A stretch of 36,871 nt of DNA from positions 1 through 36,871 of the forward strand of contig CAMAWF010000027.1 of the NCBI GenBank assembly GCA_945861895.1, written 5' to 3'. Below, piece after piece: positions 1 to 7,679 of this stretch. The translations under genes and the position numbers were made by a program. The stretch comes from Rhizobium sp. Q54 (GTDB lineage Bacteria > Pseudomonadota > Alphaproteobacteria > Rhizobiales > Xanthobacteraceae). Within the stretch, counting starts at the first letter, position 1, and the number at the start of each line of letters is the position of its first letter. The notes under the pieces are model-generated. The model searched no databases. It saw only the letters and a program-made list of their open reading frames with translations, and had not been told where the DNA came from.

Positions 1-1
1 G

Positions 2-1420
2 GTCTACATCGACGGCAAACTGGTGGCAGACGTCACCGAGCACCCGGCATTTAGAAATTCGGTCAAGTCGGCGGCGGCGCTTTACGACTTTCAGGCGCGG
101 CCGGAAAACATCGAGCTGATGACCTTTATCCCCAACGGCTCGAACCGGCGGGTCAATCGCGGCTGGCAGATGCCGCGAAATTACAACGAGATGGTGCTGC
201 GCCGCAAAGCATTGCAGACATGGTCGGCGCTTCACTGCGGCTTCATGGGCCGCTCGCCCGATCACGTCGCCTCGACGCTGGTCGGCCAGCGGATGGGGCT
301 CGACGTTTTCCAGAAATACAATCCGGACCGGGCCAAGGCTTTTGCGGATTATTTCGAAGAAGCCAGCCGCAACGACTATTTCCTCACTTACGTCATCATC
401 AATCCGCAGGCGGAAAGGTCGAAGGACTGGGGCCAGCAAGCCGAGGATCTCGTCGCCCGCATCGTCGACGAGGATTCCGCCGGCATCACAATTCGCGGCG
501 CCAAGCTGCTTGGCACCAGCTCGATCATGGCCAACGAGGTGCTGATCGCAAACCTGCAACCGTTAAAGCCGGGCGAGGAGGACTTCGCCTTCTCCTGCGC
601 GCTGCCGATGAACACCAAAGGTATTCGCGTTCTTTCGCGCAAGTCCTACGAGGCCGCTGCGGTTTCCATTTTCGACAATCCGCTATCCTCGCGCTTCGAC
701 GAGAACGACGCGCTGATCTATTTCGAGGACGTCAAGGTGCCGTGGGAGCGGGTATTCGTTCACCGCGATACCGATATGTGCCGCGCGCAATTCCACGACA
801 CGCCGGGGCACTCCTATCAGAACTATCAGGCGCAGATCCGCCTTTCGGTGAAGATAAAATTCCTCACCGGTCTCGCGCATCGCATCACGGAAGCGATCGG
901 CACCACCAACATGCCGCCGATCCGCGAACAGCTCGGCTACCTTGCGGCGCAGGCCAGCATGGTAAGCGCGATGCTCGCAGGCATGGAAGCCGAGGGTTCG
1001 ATGCGCGGCGAGTGGTATGTGCCCAACAGGCACCACATGTATTCCGCGCAGGTGTTGACTCAGGATCTCTATCCGCGTGTCATCAATACATTGCGCGAGC
1101 TTGCCGGCGGCGCGCTGATCATGTTGCCGTCTTCGATCCACGACTTCTCGGACCCGTATCTCACAAAGATCATCAAGACGACGCAGCGCTCCGCGACCAT
1201 GACGCCGGAGGAAAAGGTCAAGTTCATGAAAGCGGCCTGGGACGCAGTCGGCTCGGAGTTCGGCTCGCGCCATACCCAGTATGAGATGTTCTATGCCGGC
1301 GCGCGCTTCGTGACCGCCGGCCACAGTTACCGCACCTACGATTGGGACGGCGCAACCGGGACAATCGACAGTCTGTTGGCTACATACAACCTCGCGGATG
1401 AGCTACCCCATAAACATTGA
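2..1420 (+). CDS. 4-hydroxyphenylacetate 3-hydroxylase (HpaB) family flavin monooxygenase, 5' end outside window
   Basis: The reading frame is open from the first bases of the window (VYIDGKLVADVTEHPAFR), which is the usual HpaB N-terminus a short way into the protein, so roughly 15-20 residues lie outside and the in-frame GTG at 23 is internal. The visible 472 residues nearly fill the usual family length of about 480-520. Recognisable HpaB stretches are HPAFRNSVKSAAALYDF near the N-terminus and RGAKLLGTSSIMANEVLIA in the middle, the acyl-CoA-dehydrogenase-like FADH2-binding core. Family members hydroxylate phenolic or heteroaromatic rings using FADH2 supplied by a separate reductase; no reductase is seen here. 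The gene ends 26 bases before the preferred start of an enamidase-like hydrolase, so the two are probably co-transcribed. The substrate is unknown; a hydroxylated heteroaromatic acid is a guess from context. Confidence 0.85.
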   Translation, partial: VYIDGKLVADVTEHPAFRNSVKSAAALYDFQARPENIELMTFIPNGSNRRVNRGWQMPRNYNEMVLRRKALQTWSALHCGFMGRSPDHVASTLVGQRMGLDVFQKYNPDRAKAFADYFEEASRNDYFLTYVIINPQAERSKDWGQQAEDLVARIVDEDSAGITIRGAKLLGTSSIMANEVLIANLQPLKPGEEDFAFSCALPMNTKGIRVLSRKSYEAAAVSIFDNPLSSRFDENDALIYFEDVKVPWERVFVHRDTDMCRAQFHDTPGHSYQNYQAQIRLSVKIKFLTGLAHRITEAIGTTNMPPIREQLGYLAAQASMVSAMLAGMEAEGSMRGEWYVPNRHHMYSAQVLTQDLYPRVINTLRELAGGALIMLPSSIHDFSDPYLTKIIKTTQRSATMTPEEKVKFMKAAWDAVGSEFGSRHTQYEMFYAGARFVTAGHSYRTYDWDGATGTIDSLLATYNLADELPHKH

Positions 1421-1446
1421 ACCAGCGTCAAGGTGGCGTACCTGAC

Positions 1447-2643
1447 ATGAAAATCGTCATCGTCAATCTCGGTCGGATCGTTTCCGGCGATTGGCGCCAT
1501 CCATTCGTCTCCGGCGACGCAATCGCAATTGAGGGCGACCGGATTTCCTCGGTCGGGACCGCCCCGGCCGCGGCCGTAAACGGCGCCGATGTGGTGATCG
1601 ATGCCGGCGGCATGACGGCAATTCCGGGCCTGATCGATTCCCATGTGCATGTCACGTTCGGGGATTACACGCCGCGGCAGCGCACCGTCGGCTATCTCGA
1701 AAGCTATCTGCACGGCGGCACCACGACGGCGATTTCCGCTTCCGAGGTTCATGTGCCGGGCAGGCCGCGGGATGTCGAAGGCGTCAAGGCGCTGGCGGTC
1801 GCCGCGCAGCGTTGTTTCTCCGAATGGCGGCCGGGTGGAATGCGCGTCATTGCCGGCTCTGTGATTCTGGAGCCGGGCCTCAAGCTCGCGGATTTCCAGG
1901 AGCTTGCAAAAAAAGGCGTCCGCCTAGCGAAGGCTGGATTCGGCGCGGTCCGCAGCTCTTACGATTACGTTCCGCTGGTCGCCGACGCCAAGGCCGCGGG
2001 CCTGCTCACGACCTGTCACACCGGCGGATCGTCGATACCGGGATCGGGCGCTATCACCGGCGACCATCTGCTCAAGATGCACCCGCATGTCTCCTTCCAT
2101 ATCAACGGCGGGCCGACGGCCATGCCCGACGCCGATTTCGAGCGCGTCATTCTCGAGTCGAAAATCGCATTGCAGGTTTGCACGGCGGGAAATCTGCGCA
2201 CCACTCTGCTGTGCGCGAAGCTCGCGCTGGCGCATGACGCGTTCGATCGCTTCATCATCGCAACCGATACCCCCACCGGAAGCGGCATCATGCCGCTCGG
2301 CATGCTCTACACCATCGCGCATCTCGCCAGCCTGACCGACATGCCGCCGGAGCAATTCATCTGCGCCGCCAGCGGCAGCAACGCCCGGATATATGGATTG
2401 GACAGCGGATTTATCGCGCCGGGCAAGGCCGCCGATATCGTATTGATCGACGCCCCCGACGGCGGCACCCAGCCGACGGCGCTCGCGGCCATCAAGCACG
2501 GCGACATCGCGGCGATCGGCGCGGTCATCACCGCCGGCATTCCGCGCTTCGTCGGCCGCAGCCGGAATACGCCCGCGACGACGCGCAAGGCGCATGTGGC
2601 GGCATCGCGCGTCATGCAAGACTTTTCCGCAGCGGCGCACTAG
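1447..2643 (+). CDS. Enamidase-like amidohydrolase (cyclic amide hydrolase)
   Basis: This is a 398-residue metal-dependent hydrolase of the amidohydrolase superfamily. It has the N-terminal beta-sandwich, then PGLIDSHVHVT with metal ligands His66 and His68, CHTGG and FHINGGPTAMPD further along, and ATDTPTGSG as the likely Asp ligand near the end of the barrel. The overall pattern resembles enamidase of nicotinate fermentation, which opens the ring of 6-oxo-tetrahydronicotinate. The ATG at 1447 is preferred because AGGTGG (1431-1436) precedes it; a TTG at 1417 would add ten residues and overlap the upstream gene by 4 bases. It follows an HpaB-type hydroxylase and precedes an MFS carrier, which suggests hydrolytic opening of a lactam or similar ring after hydroxylation. 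The substrate is inferred; family membership is firm. Confidence 0.78.
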   Translation: MKIVIVNLGRIVSGDWRHPFVSGDAIAIEGDRISSVGTAPAAAVNGADVVIDAGGMTAIPGLIDSHVHVTFGDYTPRQRTVGYLESYLHGGTTTAISASEVHVPGRPRDVEGVKALAVAAQRCFSEWRPGGMRVIAGSVILEPGLKLADFQELAKKGVRLAKAGFGAVRSSYDYVPLVADAKAAGLLTTCHTGGSSIPGSGAITGDHLLKMHPHVSFHINGGPTAMPDADFERVILESKIALQVCTAGNLRTTLLCAKLALAHDAFDRFIIATDTPTGSGIMPLGMLYTIAHLASLTDMPPEQFICAASGSNARIYGLDSGFIAPGKAADIVLIDAPDGGTQPTALAAIKHGDIAAIGAVITAGIPRFVGRSRNTPATTRKAHVAASRVMQDFSAAAH

Positions 2644-2657
2644 CGCGCGAAACCGGC

Positions 2658-3896
2658 ATGCACACCACACATTCCACGGCAAGCCAACCGGTGACGCGGT
2701 GGAGCGCGGTCGCCGTGGCCTTGCTCGCAGGGGTGATCGCCGCCGGCCATGTCGGAAAATTACCGCCGGCCTTGCCGGCAATCCGCGCAGAGCTTGCCCT
2801 CGACATTGTCACGGCCGGGTGGCTGGCCTCGATGTTCAGCGCGACAGGAATGTTGATCGCGATTTTTCTTGGCGCCATTGCCGACCGCCTCGATCATTGG
2901 CGGCTGTCCATTGCCGGGCTCGCATTGATGGCGGCCAGCGGATTTTATGGCAGCCTGGTATCGAGCGCCCCGCAGCTCATTTTCAGCCGCTTTCTGGAAG
3001 GCGTCGGCTTTCTTGCGGTTGTGGTGGCGGCGCCCGCGATCATCGCCCGGGCGGCAAGCGGCCGCGACCGCAGCATGGCGCTCGGATTCTGGCCGGGATA
3101 CATGCCAAGCGGTGTTTCATTAATGATCCTGGCGGCGCCCTTCGCGTTGCAGGCGGGGGGCTGGCGCTCTCTGTGGATCGATGTCGCGATGCTCGCCGCG
3201 GCCGGGGCCGCCGTCATGTGGGCATTCGGACGCGGCGCGCGCGGCCATCGCACGCCGGATAGCGGCGTACCGCTGTGGCAAAACATCCGCTCCGGCATCT
3301 CGCGATCGGGGCCTTGGCTCGTCGGCGGCTGCTTTGCGCTCTATGGGGCGCAACTTTACGCCATCATCACATGGATGCCGACCTTCATGATCGAGGAGCG
3401 CGGCATCGGCGCCGCGGCGGCGGCGGCGTTGACGGCCCTCGTCGTCGCCGGCAACGGCGTCTGCAATTTTTTTGGCGGCTGGCTCCTGCATCGTGGCGCT
3501 ACGCCGTGGGCGATGATCGCGCTCTCCGGCGCCGTCATGGCCGTCTGCGCGTTCGGCACTTTCACGATCTACATTCCCGACCTCGCTCGCTATATTTCCA
3601 GCCTCGTCCTGTGCGGCGCGGGCGGCATCATCGCGTCGGCGGCGTTTGCCATTGCTCCGTCATTCGCGAAATCGTCTGCGCAAATCGGCATCGTCAACGG
3701 CGTTCTGGTTCAGGCTTCCAATCTCGCGCAATTCGTCGGCCCAACCGCGCTGGCCGCGGAAGTTTCCAGAACCGGCCGCTGGGAGAGCGCCTTATGGGCG
3801 ATGGTGGGCATCAATGTCCTGCTCATATTGCTCGCCATGCTGGTGCATCGGCAGGAATTGCTCGTGCAAAGCCCTGCGAAGAAACTGCCGGTCTGA
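2658..3896 (+). CDS. Major facilitator superfamily transporter
   Basis: The 412-residue protein has about twelve hydrophobic segments and the two-halves layout of MFS carriers. The loop between helices 2 and 3 carries LGAIADRLDHWR, a form of the conserved G-x3-D-R-x-G/R-R signature, and RFLEGVGFLAVVVAAPAI matches helix 4. It looks closest to the CynX/NIMT-type and organic-anion branches, but the substrate cannot be read from sequence. It starts 14 bases after the amidohydrolase stop, in the same direction, so it probably moves the substrate or a product of the HpaB/enamidase pair across the inner membrane. No clear ribosome binding site is visible, consistent with translational coupling. Confidence 0.85.
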   Translation: MHTTHSTASQPVTRWSAVAVALLAGVIAAGHVGKLPPALPAIRAELALDIVTAGWLASMFSATGMLIAIFLGAIADRLDHWRLSIAGLALMAASGFYGSLVSSAPQLIFSRFLEGVGFLAVVVAAPAIIARAASGRDRSMALGFWPGYMPSGVSLMILAAPFALQAGGWRSLWIDVAMLAAAGAAVMWAFGRGARGHRTPDSGVPLWQNIRSGISRSGPWLVGGCFALYGAQLYAIITWMPTFMIEERGIGAAAAAALTALVVAGNGVCNFFGGWLLHRGATPWAMIALSGAVMAVCAFGTFTIYIPDLARYISSLVLCGAGGIIASAAFAIAPSFAKSSAQIGIVNGVLVQASNLAQFVGPTALAAEVSRTGRWESALWAMVGINVLLILLAMLVHRQELLVQSPAKKLPV

Positions 3897-3961
3897 GGAG
3901 GTTGCGATTATGGTTGCGACAAATCGCCGATTGCCGGGCATGCCGGGCCGTCAAGCGGCTG

Positions 3962-3991
3962 TTGCGACGGGCGTTTCGAGCAGCCTATGAT
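3962..3991 (+). promoter_or_regulatory. Candidate sigma-70-like promoter for the liv transporter operon
   Basis: TTGCGA at 3962-3967 and TATGAT at 3986-3991 are separated by 18 bases and lie about 190 bases upstream of livH, in the only gap (3897-4182) between the MFS gene and the transporter operon. The matches to consensus are 4/6 and 5/6. Besides this and the tandem repeat at 4051-4095, nothing else was recognised in the gap. The call is by eye and weak. Confidence 0.3.
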
Positions 3992-4050
3992 ACAAAAAAA
4001 TATAGCCGCAGCAGCCTCGGGGGAGCGTCGTACCGTGCAGGGAGTTTCAG

Positions 4051-4095
4051 GCCACAGAATTCCAGGCCACAAAGTTCTAGGCCACAAAGTTCTAG
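4051..4095. repeat. 15-bp tandem repeat, three copies, upstream of livH
   Basis: Three head-to-tail 15-base units are present: GCCACAGAATTCCAG (4051-4065) and two identical copies of GCCACAAAGTTCTAG (4066-4080 and 4081-4095). A degenerate half unit (GGAGTTTCAG) precedes them. The last unit can also pair with the following bases: CACAAAG (4083-4089) and CTTTGTG (4098-4104) form a 7-bp stem. The array sits between the candidate promoter and livH, so it may be in the leader of the transporter mRNA. A binding array or a neutral repeat are both possible. Confidence 0.85.
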
Positions 4096-4182
4096 GCCTT
4101 TGTGCGCCTCCTGCCCCCAAGCCATTGCCGATTGAGCTGCCGCCGAACGACGGCGCGCGTTAGGCCCCGAGTCCAGCACCCC

Positions 4183-5055
4183 ATGATTTACCAGCAATTG
4201 ATCAACGGCTTGATGCTCGGGGCGTCCTATTCGCTGGTGGCGATCGGCTACACGCTGATTTTCGGCGTGCTCAACCTGCTCTATTTCGCGCATGGCGAAG
4301 TTTTCATGGTCGGCGCGTTTGTCGGGCTCTATCTGGTCATCTACGCCGGCGTCGACATCTATGGCGCTTTATTGGGCGCCATGATCGCATGCGGCGCACT
4401 CGGGATTGTCGCCGTATTTGTCGCCGTGCGTCCGGTGAGCAAAGATCGCCCGCTGGCGCCGTTGATCAGCACGATCGGGCTCACCATCGTTCTGCAAAAC
4501 CTCGCTGTCTATCTCATCGGCGGCCGGCAACTGGCGTTTCCCGAGACAATCAAGCAGCAGCTCTACCATTTCGGACCGGTGACCATTAGTTCGGTGCAAA
4601 TTTTCATTCTGGCAGTCGCCGTGACGCTGATGGTGTTGCTCTGGCTGTTCATTGAGCGCAGCAAGACCGGCCGCGCCATTCGCGCCACCGCCGAAAATCA
4701 CGAAACCGCCGCCCTGCTCGGGGTCGATGTCAACCGGGTGGTGCTGATCACCTTCGTCATCGGCTCCGGCATCGCCGGCATCGCCGGCGTTCTCGACGGC
4801 CTCAAAAACAGCAGCATCTCGCCGTTCATGGGCCTCGGCGCGGCGGTGAAGGGGCTCATCGTCATGCTGCTGGGCGGGCTCGGCAACGTGCCGGGTGCGA
4901 TGGTCGCCGGCCTGATGCTCGGCATGATCGAAATCCTTTCGGCCGCCTATATCGGCACCACCGAGCGCGACTTCTTTTCGTTCCTCATTCTCATCCTCAT
5001 TCTGCTCTACAAGCCGACCGGCCTGTTCGGCACCCGCACCATCGACCAAAGGTAG
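4183..5055 (+). CDS. livH: Branched-chain amino acid-type ABC transporter permease (LivH-like)
   Basis: The 290-residue membrane protein has about eight hydrophobic helices and the LivH hallmarks: LINGLMLGASYSLVAIGYTL at the N-terminus, GVLNLLYFAHGEVFM next, and RAIRATAENHETAALLGVDV, the coupling loop that contacts the ATPases. The ATG at 4183 is chosen because the conserved N-terminus begins there; the frame is open further upstream but that part is unlike the family. With LivM it forms the inner-membrane channel. It heads an operon with livM, livG and livF, spaced by 8 bases or overlapping. Transporters of this type carry many aromatic and dicarboxylic acids besides amino acids, and the downstream furoate-type genes suggest such a cargo here. 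Confidence 0.92.
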   Translation: MIYQQLINGLMLGASYSLVAIGYTLIFGVLNLLYFAHGEVFMVGAFVGLYLVIYAGVDIYGALLGAMIACGALGIVAVFVAVRPVSKDRPLAPLISTIGLTIVLQNLAVYLIGGRQLAFPETIKQQLYHFGPVTISSVQIFILAVAVTLMVLLWLFIERSKTGRAIRATAENHETAALLGVDVNRVVLITFVIGSGIAGIAGVLDGLKNSSISPFMGLGAAVKGLIVMLLGGLGNVPGAMVAGLMLGMIEILSAAYIGTTERDFFSFLILILILLYKPTGLFGTRTIDQR

Positions 5056-5063
5056 CGCCGGGC

Positions 5064-6011
5064 ATGCTCGACGGGTACACGCAGTCCATTCTTATTTTCA
5101 CCGGCATCAATATCATTGCCGCCTACAGCTTCTATGCGCCGTTCAAGACCGGCCAGGTGTCGCTCGGGCAAGCCGGCTTCATGGCGGTCGGCGCCTATGC
5201 GTCCGCTATACTGACGCAGAAGTTCGGCCTGCCGTTTCCCGTCGCGCTTGCGATCGGCGGCGTGGTGGCCGGCATTGTCGGTGTCGTCGTCGGATTTCCG
5301 GCGTTGCGTATCAAGGGCGTTTATCTGCTGCTGCTGACGCTGGGATTTTCCGAAATTGTCCAGGTCATCGTGCTGAGTTGGGAATATGTCGGCGGCGCGC
5401 AGGGCTTCCGGTATATTTCGTTCAATCCGCACACGCTGACATACACAGCCATCATCATCGTCGCGCTGATCTTGTTTTTTGCCCGGATCGAACGATCGAG
5501 CCTCGGCCGCGCGATGGATTCAATCCACCAGGACGAGGTGGCCGCCGAGGTGATGGGCGTCGACGTGGTGCGCATCAAGCTTCTCGCCTTCGGCATCGGC
5601 GCGATGATCGCGGGCCTCGCCGGCGGGCTGTATGCCCATCATGCGACGTTCATGGACTCCACCACGTTCAACATCATGCTCGCGGTCGAAATTCTCACCT
5701 TCGTCGTGGTCGGCGGCGGCAGCACCTATTGGGGCCCGGCGCTCGGCGCCACGGTACTCACTTTGCTGCCGGAATTTTTGCGCACGCTGCGCGAATGGCT
5801 GGAATTGCTGCCGGTGGCGTGGACTAATTTCTTCCCCGTCAATCGCGTTTACGATTTCCTGCATGCTTTCCTCGATTTCGAAAACGCCAAGCGGCTGATC
5901 GTCTATGGCATCATTCTCATCGTGATGATGATCGTGCGGCCGGACGGGCTGCTCACGCGCGATAGCCTGCGCCGCCTGCCGTTCACGCGCTGGAAGCCCG
6001 GCCATGCTTGA
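5064..6011 (+). CDS. livM: Branched-chain amino acid-type ABC transporter permease (LivM-like)
   Basis: The 315-residue second permease has ISFNPH after the central helices, GRAMDSIHQDEVAAEVMGVD as the ATPase-contact loop, and the conserved GLAGGLYAHHATFMDSTTF and VVGGGSTYWGPALGA segments. The ATG at 5064 lies 8 bases after livH and its last codons overlap livG by 8 bases, so it is a mid-operon gene. It pairs with LivH to form the translocation path. The length is normal and no breaks are seen. Confidence 0.92.
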   Translation: MLDGYTQSILIFTGINIIAAYSFYAPFKTGQVSLGQAGFMAVGAYASAILTQKFGLPFPVALAIGGVVAGIVGVVVGFPALRIKGVYLLLLTLGFSEIVQVIVLSWEYVGGAQGFRYISFNPHTLTYTAIIIVALILFFARIERSSLGRAMDSIHQDEVAAEVMGVDVVRIKLLAFGIGAMIAGLAGGLYAHHATFMDSTTFNIMLAVEILTFVVVGGGSTYWGPALGATVLTLLPEFLRTLREWLELLPVAWTNFFPVNRVYDFLHAFLDFENAKRLIVYGIILIVMMIVRPDGLLTRDSLRRLPFTRWKPGHA

Positions 6012-6807
6012 GCAGACCGCCAACGGCGTTTGCCTTGCGATCGAGGGGCTGACCAAGCGCTTCGGCGGCTTCTACGCGCTCAACGACGTCAATGTCGAAG
6101 TGGCGAGCGGCCATATCCACGCATTGATCGGCCCCAATGGCGCCGGCAAAACGACGTTCTTCAACCTGATCACCGGCGTGCTCTCCGCCGATGCGGGACG
6201 CATCCTGTTCGAAGGCCGGCTGGTCGACGACGCGCGGCCATCCAATCGCACCGTCAAGGGCATCGCGCGCACTTTCCAGAATATCCGCCTGTTCCCTCAC
6301 TTGACGGTTTTGGAAACCGTCATGATCGGCGAACACTGCCGCTCCTATCCGTCGGTATGGAAGGCGCTCGGCAAGGCGGTCCTGCAACGCCCGTTCGGCG
6401 AGGCGCAGGAGGAGCGCACGATGCGCGCGAACGCCCTCGAACTTCTGGAGTTCCTCGGCCTCGCCGGCCAGCGCGACGCCAAGGCGTCCGATCTCGCCTA
6501 TGGCGATCAGCGCAAGCTGGAAATGGCGCGCGCGCTCGCCACCAAGCCGCGGCTGCTGCTGCTTGACGAGCCGGCCGCCGGCATGAACCCGCACGAAACT
6601 CAGGAACTCGACGAAGTGATTACCCGCATCCGCGACCGCGGCGTCACCATCGTGCTGGTCGAGCACGACATGCGGCTGGTGATGGACATATCGGACCGCG
6701 TCACGGTGCTCAATTTCGGGACCAAGATTGCCGACGGTAACCCGAAAGAGATTCAAAACAACCCGACGGTGATCGAAGCCTACCTGGGCGAGGACGTGCA
6801 GCTATGA
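6004..6807 (+). CDS. livG: Liv-type ABC transporter ATP-binding protein (LivG-like)
   Basis: A 267-residue ATPase. Walker A is GPNGAGKTT near residue 42, the Q-loop lies in IARTFQNIRLFPHLTVLETV, the signature region is DLAYGDQRKLEMARALA, Walker B is LLLLDEPAAGMNP and the switch histidine is in LVEHDMRLVM. The insertion between Q-loop and signature and the D-Q-R form of the signature are typical of LivG rather than LivF. It overlaps livM by 8 bases and livF by 4. It powers uptake through LivHM at the cytoplasmic face. Confidence 0.92.
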   Translation: MLEQTANGVCLAIEGLTKRFGGFYALNDVNVEVASGHIHALIGPNGAGKTTFFNLITGVLSADAGRILFEGRLVDDARPSNRTVKGIARTFQNIRLFPHLTVLETVMIGEHCRSYPSVWKALGKAVLQRPFGEAQEERTMRANALELLEFLGLAGQRDAKASDLAYGDQRKLEMARALATKPRLLLLDEPAAGMNPHETQELDEVITRIRDRGVTIVLVEHDMRLVMDISDRVTVLNFGTKIADGNPKEIQNNPTVIEAYLGEDVQL

Positions 6808-7520
6808 CGATGCTGGCGATTCACAATCTGCGTGCGGGCTACGGCAAGATCGAAGTGCTGCACGACGTTGAAATGAAAATCGAGCAGGGACAGATCGTCA
6901 CCCTGATCGGCGCGAACGGGGCCGGCAAGACGACGCTGTTGAAAACCGTTTCCGGCTTGATCCGGCCGACGGCCGGCGCGATTGAATTCGAAGGCAGCGG
7001 CATCGCGCGGCGCCCGGCCCACAAGATTGTCGGCCTCGGCATCAGCCATGTGCCGGAAGGCCGGGCCATTCTCAAGCGGATGACGGTGCTCGACAATCTC
7101 CGCATGGGCGCCTACGTGCGCGGCGATTCGGAGGTTGAGCGCGACATCGGCCAGGTCCTCGAACGCTTTCCCGCATTGGCCGAACGGCGGGACCAGATGG
7201 CCGCGACGCTCAGCGGCGGCGAGCAGCAGATGCTGGCGATCGGGCGCGCGCTGGTGGCCCGGCCGCGGCTGCTGTTGCTCGACGAGCCCTCGCTCGGGCT
7301 GGCCCCCAAATTCGTCACCCGGATTTTTCTGACGCTTCGCGAACTCCAGCAGGAGGGCAAGACCATCCTGCTGGTCGAACAGAATGCCCGCCAGGCGCTG
7401 CAAGTCGCCGACCACGCCTATGTCATGGAGCGCGGCCGTATCGTATTGCGCGGATCGGGCCAGGAACTGCTTAAAATGCCGGAGGTGCAACGAACTTATC
7501 TCGGCCAGAGCGCGGCGTGA
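6804..7520 (+). CDS. livF: Liv-type ABC transporter ATP-binding protein (LivF-like)
   Basis: A 238-residue ATPase with Walker A GANGAGKTT, the LivF-typical GLGISHVPEGRAIL Q-loop region, signature LSGGEQQMLAIGRALVARP, Walker B LLLLDEPSLGLAP and switch LVEQNARQAL. The start overlaps the livG stop as ATGA; an in-frame ATG two codons later is an equally usable start. It is the last gene before a hairpin and a separately led binding-protein gene, an arrangement that lets the binding protein be made in larger amounts. Confidence 0.92.
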   Translation: MTMLAIHNLRAGYGKIEVLHDVEMKIEQGQIVTLIGANGAGKTTLLKTVSGLIRPTAGAIEFEGSGIARRPAHKIVGLGISHVPEGRAILKRMTVLDNLRMGAYVRGDSEVERDIGQVLERFPALAERRDQMAATLSGGEQQMLAIGRALVARPRLLLLDEPSLGLAPKFVTRIFLTLRELQQEGKTILLVEQNARQALQVADHAYVMERGRIVLRGSGQELLKMPEVQRTYLGQSAA

Positions 7521-7540
7521 CGCTCTGGAAACCGCAAGAG

Positions 7541-7564
7541 ATGCACCCCCGCCAGGGGTGTCAT
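7541..7564 (+). terminator. Possible attenuator or terminator hairpin between livF and livJ
   Basis: CACCCC (7544-7549) pairs with GGGGTG (7555-7560) around a 5-base loop, and ATG/CAT can extend the stem across one bulged base. The following bases (TTTCTCATAAAT) give only a weak T tract, so it may reduce rather than stop readthrough. A second palindrome, ATCGATT-AAA-AATCGAT (7635-7651), lies just before the livJ ribosome binding site. Confidence 0.4.
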
Positions 7565-7634
7565 TTCTCATAAATCGGGCTAATATCGCATGATCCGGTA
7601 TTATGATGAGATGAAATGCGTGGTGCGATCAAGC

Positions 7635-7651
7635 ATCGATTAAAAATCGAT
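7635..7651. promoter_or_regulatory. Palindrome in the livJ leader
   Basis: ATCGATT and AATCGAT form a perfect 7-bp inverted repeat around AAA, 15 bases upstream of the livJ Shine-Dalgarno (GGGAGGA, 7666-7672). It could be an operator or a small mRNA hairpin. Nothing in the window identifies the factor that would bind it. Confidence 0.35.
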
Positions 7652-7679
7652 CAGACAACTCTCGTGGGAGGATAGTCCA

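Noticed and set aside
4051-4095. CRISPR-like array
   Set aside because: The units are only 15 bases and directly adjacent with no spacers, and no cas gene is present.
3275-4135. Plus-strand frame running out of the MFS gene through the 15-bp tandem repeat
   Set aside because: Most of it is an alternative frame of the MFS gene; the repeat merely gives it a pentapeptide periodicity (SRPQS-like) and there is no support as a repeat protein.
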